Shown here: in pieces, positions 60,100-64,000 of the stretch | Numbering within the stretch: position 1 is the stretch's first letter | How the letters are laid out: every line of letters begins with the position of its first letter | Source of the DNA: an uncultured Bacteroidales bacterium | GTDB lineage: Bacteria > Bacteroidota > Bacteroidia > Bacteroidales > Marinilabiliaceae | Length of the DNA stretch: 64,000 nucleotides | Direction of reading: 5' to 3' | Assembly (NCBI GenBank): GCA_934699135.1 | Contig: CAKUVM010000001.1 | Location: forward strand, 62,001 to 126,000 | The notes under the pieces: model-generated | Told to the model about the DNA's origin: nothing | Databases searched by the model: none | Seen by the model: only the letters and a program-made list of their open reading frames with translations | Translations under genes and position numbers: made by a program

Positions 60100-60822
60100 A
60101 TGAACACATTCTTCCGTTTCAAGCAGTTTGTGGTCCACCAAGACCGCACGGCCATGAAAGTGGGCACCGACGGCGTCCTTCTCGGCGCCATGGCGCGGCT
60201 CGCGCCCTGCGCCCCCGACACCCCGAAGGTTTTGGACATTGGCACAGGCACGGGCCTCATTGCCATCATGCTGGCGCAGCGTTTCGGGCAAGCGAAGGTG
60301 GTGGGCGTGGAGATAGACCCCGACGCGGCGGCCCAGGCGCGACAAAACTGCGCCGACTCGCCTTTCGCCAGTCGCCTGTCCATCATCGAGGTCGACGCCA
60401 ACGACCTTGCCGACGGCGCGTATGACCTCATCGTGAGCAACCCGCCATACTTCACCAGCTCGCTCCAGTGCCCCGACGGGCGGCGAAACATGGCGCGACA
60501 CGCCGTGGGGCTGACACGCGGCGGGCTGATGGACATTGCCGCGAGGCTCCTGGCCCCGCAAGGCCGGCTGGCCGTGATTCTGCCCCACGAGGCAGCCCCC
60601 GACCTTATTGCCGAGGGCCGCCGCGCAGGACTGGGGCCGACCTCCGTCACCACCATATTCAGCAACAGGCGCAAACCACCGCGCAGGGCCGTGTGCCAGT
60701 TCGCATGGGCCTCATTGGGCATAGCGGCAGAGGAGAATGAGCTGACACTCCTCAACCCAGACGGCTCTATGACGGCTGATTATAAGGCGGTTGCGAGCGA
60801 GTTTTACTTAGACAAGCAATAA
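60100..60822 (+). CDS. trmN6: tRNA1(Val) (adenine37-N6)-methyltransferase-like protein
   Basis: A 240-residue SAM-dependent methylase of the YfiC/TrmN6 group. Motif I is LDIGTGTGLIAIMLAQRF; the amino-methylase motif IV is SNPPYF, preceded by the N-terminal FRFKQFVVHQDRTAMKVGTD typical of this family. It methylates N6 of A37 in tRNA-Val; related N6 methylases cannot be fully excluded. Monocistronic by its own promoter. Confidence 0.9.
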   Translation: MNTFFRFKQFVVHQDRTAMKVGTDGVLLGAMARLAPCAPDTPKVLDIGTGTGLIAIMLAQRFGQAKVVGVEIDPDAAAQARQNCADSPFASRLSIIEVDANDLADGAYDLIVSNPPYFTSSLQCPDGRRNMARHAVGLTRGGLMDIAARLLAPQGRLAVILPHEAAPDLIAEGRRAGLGPTSVTTIFSNRRKPPRRAVCQFAWASLGIAAEENELTLLNPDGSMTADYKAVASEFYLDKQ

Positions 60823-60859
60823 ATGTCGCACGTGACATAACTCCGCGTCGTTTTCTGCG

Positions 60860-60867
60860 TATCTTCG
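60860..60867 (+). promoter_or_regulatory. Rubrerythrin promoter -7 box
   Basis: TATCTTCG, 85 bases before the rubrerythrin ATG, leaving a leader of roughly 80 bases. Confidence 0.55.
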
Positions 60868-60952
60868 CGATGTAACAACAAAGAACCACTGCCCGCCCGA
60901 GAGCGAGAGGCCGCAAGCCCCACTCGCGGACGGCTCAAAAAAAAGAACTACT

Positions 60953-61504
60953 ATGGCAAAATTCATCTGCACAGTATGTGGCTTCGTCTACGAGGGCGAC
61001 GAGCCACCCGCAAAATGCCCGCAGTGCGGCGTCCCAGGCTCCAAGTTCAAGCTGCTTGACGAGAGCGCCGCCCTCAACTTCGAGACCGAGCACGTGATTG
61101 GCGTGGCCAAGGGCTGCGACGAGGAGATGATCAAAGATCTCAATGCGCACTTCAACGGCGAGTGCTCCGAGGTCGGCATGTATTTGGCCATGAGCCGCCA
61201 GGCCGACCGCGAGGGCTATCCCGAGATTGCCGAGGCGTTCAAGCGATACGCATTCGAGGAGGCTGAGCACGCCGCCAAATTCGCCGAGTTGCTCGGTGAC
61301 GTGGTGTGGGACACCAAGACCAACTTGGAGAAGCGCATGAACGCCGAGTCCGGCGCCTGCGCCGACAAGTTCCGCATCGCCAAGAGGGCCAAGGAGCTGG
61401 GCCTTGACGCCATCCACGACACCGTCCACGAGATGGCAAAAGACGAGGCTCGCCACGGGCAGGGCTTCTATGGCCTCTTCAACCGCTACTTCGGCAAGAA
61501 ATAG
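60953..61504 (+). CDS. Reverse rubrerythrin (rubredoxin domain first)
   Basis: A 183-residue peroxide-reducing diiron protein. The rubredoxin-like Fe site is at the N-terminus (Cys6, Cys9, Cys22, Cys25), followed by a four-helix ferritin-like domain with diiron ligands in GECSEVGMYLAMSRQAD, YAFEEAEHAAKF and MAKDEARHGQGFYG. The order is inverted from classical rubrerythrin, as in the reverse form. It protects anaerobes from H2O2, in line with an anaerobic gut-type bacterium. Monocistronic. Confidence 0.93.
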   Translation: MAKFICTVCGFVYEGDEPPAKCPQCGVPGSKFKLLDESAALNFETEHVIGVAKGCDEEMIKDLNAHFNGECSEVGMYLAMSRQADREGYPEIAEAFKRYAFEEAEHAAKFAELLGDVVWDTKTNLEKRMNAESGACADKFRIAKRAKELGLDAIHDTVHEMAKDEARHGQGFYGLFNRYFGKK

Positions 61505-61531
61505 ACCACGCCAAGCAAAAACCAAAGCCAA

Positions 61532-61578
61532 GCCGCGCCGGATGCGCCCGCAAGGGAGCCATCCGGCGCGGCATTTTT
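61532..61578 (+). terminator. Terminator after rubrerythrin
   Basis: GCCGCGCCGGATG (61532-61544) pairs with CATCCGGCGCGGC (61560-61572), then ATTTTT. Confidence 0.92.
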
Positions 61579-61633
61579 GCCATCGAGCCAACGCTTGCCA
61601 GACTGATGGGCGGGGAGCGTGATGATGTTTTGC

Positions 61634-61641
61634 TATATTTG
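61634..61641 (+). promoter_or_regulatory. rpoN promoter -7 box
   Basis: TATATTTG, 31 bases before the rpoN ATG at 61673. Confidence 0.65.
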
Positions 61642-61672
61642 TACCCGCATCCCTACCAATCAAAGAGTAGAC

Positions 61673-63139
61673 ATGGCCATCAACCAAAGCATGCAGCTCA
61701 AGCTGCAGCAGAAGCTCTCCCCAATGCAGATCCAGCTCATAAAACTGCTGGAGATCCCCACCGTGCAGATGGAGCAGCGCATAAAAGAGGAGATTGAGTC
61801 AAACCCCGTCTTGGAAGTGGACGAGGAAGCCACAAGGCGCGAAGAGGAGGCCGACCCCGAGCCACAGATCAACGCCGCGCAAGACCAGCAGCCCGATGAC
61901 ACCACCATAGAGGGCTACCTGCTCAATGAAGACATCCCCGCCTACAAACTGCAGGCCAACAACCACAGCGACGATGACAAGCGCGACAGCGTGCCATATT
62001 CCGAGGCCTCATCATTCTACGAGCACCTAGAGGGCCAAGTTGGCCTGCACGAATTTGACGAGAGACAGCGAAAAATTGCCGGATACATAATAGGAAACAT
62101 TGACGAGGACGGCTACCTGCGCCGCAGTGTGGAAAACATTGCCGACGACGCCTCCTTCGCCCTCAACGAGGAGGTGACGGACGCCGAGGTGCAGGCCGTG
62201 CTCAATGAGGTGCAGCAGATGGACCCTCCTGGCGTGGGGGCGAGAGACCTCCGCGAGTGCCTGCTGCTGCAACTCCGCAAGGCCCACGACCAGCAAGACC
62301 CCGCCGTGCAGACGTCCATAGAGGTGCTGGAGCAGTGCTTTGACGAATTCACGCGCCACCATTATGACAAGATCACGCGCAAGCTCCACATATCTGACGA
62401 ACTGCTCAAAGAGGCCATCGCGCAAATTTTGCGCCTCAACCCCAAGCCAGGCAGCGCCTATGGCGGCGGAGCGGCGCGCCAGTCTCCGCACGTGACGCCA
62501 GACTTCATCATAGACTATGACAACGGCGAGCTCAGCTTCCACCTCAACCGCCGCAACGAGCCGGAACTCAAGATAAGCCGGACCTATGCCGACATGCTCC
62601 GCGAATATGCCACCAACAAGGCCAACCAGTCGCAAGAGCAGCGAGACGCCGCCACGTTCGTCAAAGAGAAGGTGAAATCCGCGCAGTGGTTCATCGACGC
62701 CATAAAGCAGAGGCGGAACACCCTCACGCTCGTCATGCAGGCCATAATGGACTATCAGGGCGACTACTTCATAGACGGCGATGAGAAGAAACTGAAACCA
62801 ATGATTCTCAAAGACATTGCCGACCGCACTGGGCTTGACGTCTCAACGGTCTCGAGAGTGTCAAACAGCAAATACGTCCAGACCCCGTTCGGCATCTACC
62901 CGCTCAAATACTTCTTCTCCGAGGCCGTGCAGAACGCTGACGGCGACGACGTCTCCACCCGCGAGGTGAAGAGCATCCTCAAGGAGGCCATAGACAATGA
63001 GGACAAGCGGCAGCCGCTCACAGACGAGAGGCTGGTGGAGCTGTTGGCGCAGAAGTCATACAACATTGCCCGGCGGACGGTGGCCAAATATAGGGAGCAG
63101 ATGGGCATTGCCGTGGCCAGGCTACGCAAGCAGCTTTAA
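61673..63139 (+). CDS. rpoN: RNA polymerase sigma-54 factor
   Basis: A 488-residue sigma-54. Region I is the Gln/Leu-rich N-terminus (SMQLKLQQKLSPMQIQLIKL), region II is acidic (EEATRREEEADPEPQ), region III holds the core-binding and HTH parts (DRTGLDVSTVSRVSNSKYVQ) and the RpoN box ARRTVAKYRE is at 466-475. The frame opens at 61619, but that precedes the expected start and overlaps the promoter. Sigma-54 needs AAA+ activators; none is in the window. Confidence 0.96.
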   Translation: MAINQSMQLKLQQKLSPMQIQLIKLLEIPTVQMEQRIKEEIESNPVLEVDEEATRREEEADPEPQINAAQDQQPDDTTIEGYLLNEDIPAYKLQANNHSDDDKRDSVPYSEASSFYEHLEGQVGLHEFDERQRKIAGYIIGNIDEDGYLRRSVENIADDASFALNEEVTDAEVQAVLNEVQQMDPPGVGARDLRECLLLQLRKAHDQQDPAVQTSIEVLEQCFDEFTRHHYDKITRKLHISDELLKEAIAQILRLNPKPGSAYGGGAARQSPHVTPDFIIDYDNGELSFHLNRRNEPELKISRTYADMLREYATNKANQSQEQRDAATFVKEKVKSAQWFIDAIKQRRNTLTLVMQAIMDYQGDYFIDGDEKKLKPMILKDIADRTGLDVSTVSRVSNSKYVQTPFGIYPLKYFFSEAVQNADGDDVSTREVKSILKEAIDNEDKRQPLTDERLVELLAQKSYNIARRTVAKYREQMGIAVARLRKQL

Positions 63140-63149
63140 GAGTGCGGGA

Positions 63150-63800
63150 ATGAGCATGGCGTACCGAAGGCAAATGGCCGCCGCGGCCTCAAAAGTGGTC
63201 ACGGTGCTGCTCCACCCGCTGCTGATGCCCGTATACTGCACCCTGCTGACGCTCTTCGGGGCCACGCCCTATGGCGGCCTGCCGCATGACATCAACGTCA
63301 GGGTGCTGCGCGCCGTGGGCATCTTCGCGTGCGCCAACCCCCTCATGGTCATCGGCGCGTTCATCATCATGGGCAAGGTGAGCGAGCTGGAGATGCCGTC
63401 TCGCGCCGAGAGGGTGTGGCCCCTGCTGGCGTCGGGCTGCGCCATAGGGCTGTCCCTGCTGGCGCTCAACGTGCACAACACCCCGCGCCCGCTCCTTGGC
63501 ATGATTCTTGGCGAGAGCCTGGCCCTGCTCCTTGCGGGCCTATGCTCCTTGCGGTGGAAGGTGAGCCTCCACGCCATAGGCTCCGGCGCTCTGCTGGCCT
63601 ATGTGAGCGAGACGGGCATGGCCTATCACCTCGACTTCGCCCCTTGGGCGGCGGCGGCTTTCGTCTGCGCCGGGCTCACGGCATGGGCGCGCCTCTACGC
63701 CAACGCGCACACGTGGCGCCAGCTCTTGGGCGGATACGCCGCGGGAGTCATCGTGATGGGCGTCACAATGAACTTGGTCATGTCCCGCCCCGTGCTTTGA
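63150..63800 (+). CDS. Polytopic membrane protein, PAP2-like
   Basis: A 216-residue protein with about six hydrophobic segments. NVHNTPRPL, SLHAIGSGALLAY and ARLYANAHTWRQLLGGYAAG occupy the places of PAP2 phosphatase motifs, but the canonical KxxxxxxRP, PSGH and SRxxxxxH residues are incomplete. It is either a divergent lipid-phosphatase relative or an inactive member. Ten bases after rpoN, so co-transcribed. The ATG at 63150 is chosen over a long overlap with rpoN. Confidence 0.7.
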   Translation: MSMAYRRQMAAAASKVVTVLLHPLLMPVYCTLLTLFGATPYGGLPHDINVRVLRAVGIFACANPLMVIGAFIIMGKVSELEMPSRAERVWPLLASGCAIGLSLLALNVHNTPRPLLGMILGESLALLLAGLCSLRWKVSLHAIGSGALLAYVSETGMAYHLDFAPWAAAAFVCAGLTAWARLYANAHTWRQLLGGYAAGVIVMGVTMNLVMSRPVL

Positions 63801-63803
63801 CCC

Positions 63804-63821
63804 CCCGCCTTCGCGGGCGGG
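63804..63821 (+). terminator. Small GC hairpin between the membrane protein gene and ispD
   Basis: CCCGCC pairs with GGCGGG around a TTCGCG loop; no T run. Weak terminator at best, perhaps only a processing or spacing element. Confidence 0.3.
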
Positions 63822-63837
63822 CGTAAAAAGAAACCTG

Positions 63838-64000
63838 ATGGACAAGTTAGTCATAATAGTGGCGGGCGGCAGCGGATCCCGCATGGGCGCTGCCGTGCCC
63901 AAGCAGTTCCTAGATCTGGGCGGGCGTCCCGTCTTGATGCGCACGATAGACGCCTTCGCGGCCATAGAAGACATGCGGGTGGTGGTGGTCTTGCCCCGAG
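63838..64000 (+). CDS. ispD: 2-C-methyl-D-erythritol 4-phosphate cytidylyltransferase (partial)
   Basis: The first 54 codons only; the gene runs off the right edge. The N-terminus carries the nucleotidyltransferase loop IVAGGSGSRMG, then AAVPKQFLDLGGRPV and LMRTIDAF, matching IspD (CTP-dependent step of the MEP isoprenoid pathway). TarI-type ribitol-phosphate cytidylyltransferases share this start, but IspD is far more likely here. Confidence 0.88.
   Translation, partial: MDKLVIIVAGGSGSRMGAAVPKQFLDLGGRPVLMRTIDAFAAIEDMRVVVVLPR

Noticed and set aside
1..64000. CRISPR array, tRNA or rRNA genes, prophage
   Set aside because: No regularly spaced repeats, cloverleaf-like segments with a TTCGA loop, rRNA-like stretches or phage structural genes were noticed on either strand. 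A dedicated tRNA scan was not possible.

Overview
The window is GC-rich chromosomal DNA from a member of the Bacteroidota, most likely order Bacteroidales. Evidence: repeated TAnnTTTG or TAnnTTCG -7 promoter boxes instead of TATAAT, almost no Shine-Dalgarno sequences, a SusB-type GH97 enzyme, a BtuB/BtuG-style B12 uptake locus, HU-SPOR and reverse-rubrerythrin architectures, and an S16 protein with a long Ala/Lys/Glu tail. I cannot fix the genus. No tRNA, rRNA, IS element, prophage or CRISPR array was seen.

Layout. 1-15.4 kb is amino-acid biosynthesis. On the minus strand lie hisG and an in-frame HisD-HisC fusion running off the left edge, preceded by a His-rich leader peptide and attenuator. 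Divergently, on the plus strand, an Ile/Leu/Val-rich leader peptide and attenuator precede ilvD-ilvB-ilvN-ilvC-leuA-leuC-leuD-(cimA-like)-leuB. metF follows at 15.5 kb. From 26.8 down to 16.4 kb the minus strand carries dnaE, two SGNH hydrolases and an MBOAT acyltransferase, all four joined by overlapping stop/start codons, then a membrane TPR-AraC regulator. 27-31 kb holds a tyrosine phosphatase, a hexapeptide acetyltransferase, an unrecognised ORF of different composition and a GH97 glycosidase; hppA (Na+/H+ pyrophosphatase) is convergent.

33.3-44.5 kb is a vitamin B12 block: cobalamin riboswitch, DUF4465 lipoprotein, BtuB-like TonB receptor, a BtuG-like propeller fused to extra C-terminal domains, a second propeller-type secreted protein, then B12-dependent metH. 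Import is thus next to a major consumer, and MetF makes the methyl donor for MetH. 44.6-54 kb is mixed housekeeping: an Rpn nuclease, HU-SPOR protein, dnaG with an overlapping glycosyltransferase, tsaB and a DUF3108 protein, rpsP, and hisH-hisA without hisF. 54-60 kb is a metal-efflux operon (small His-rich exported protein, CusB/CzcB, CusA/CzcA and CusC/CzcC types) behind a perfect inverted repeat. The right end has a TrmN6-like methylase, reverse rubrerythrin, rpoN, a membrane protein and the start of ispD.

The most noteworthy points are the two back-to-back leader-peptide attenuators, the HisD-HisC fusion, the replicative polymerase gene coupled to an acyl-transfer module, the composite BtuG-like protein, the metal-operon operator candidate and a set of probable leaderless promoters. 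Gene positions below use my preferred start codons.
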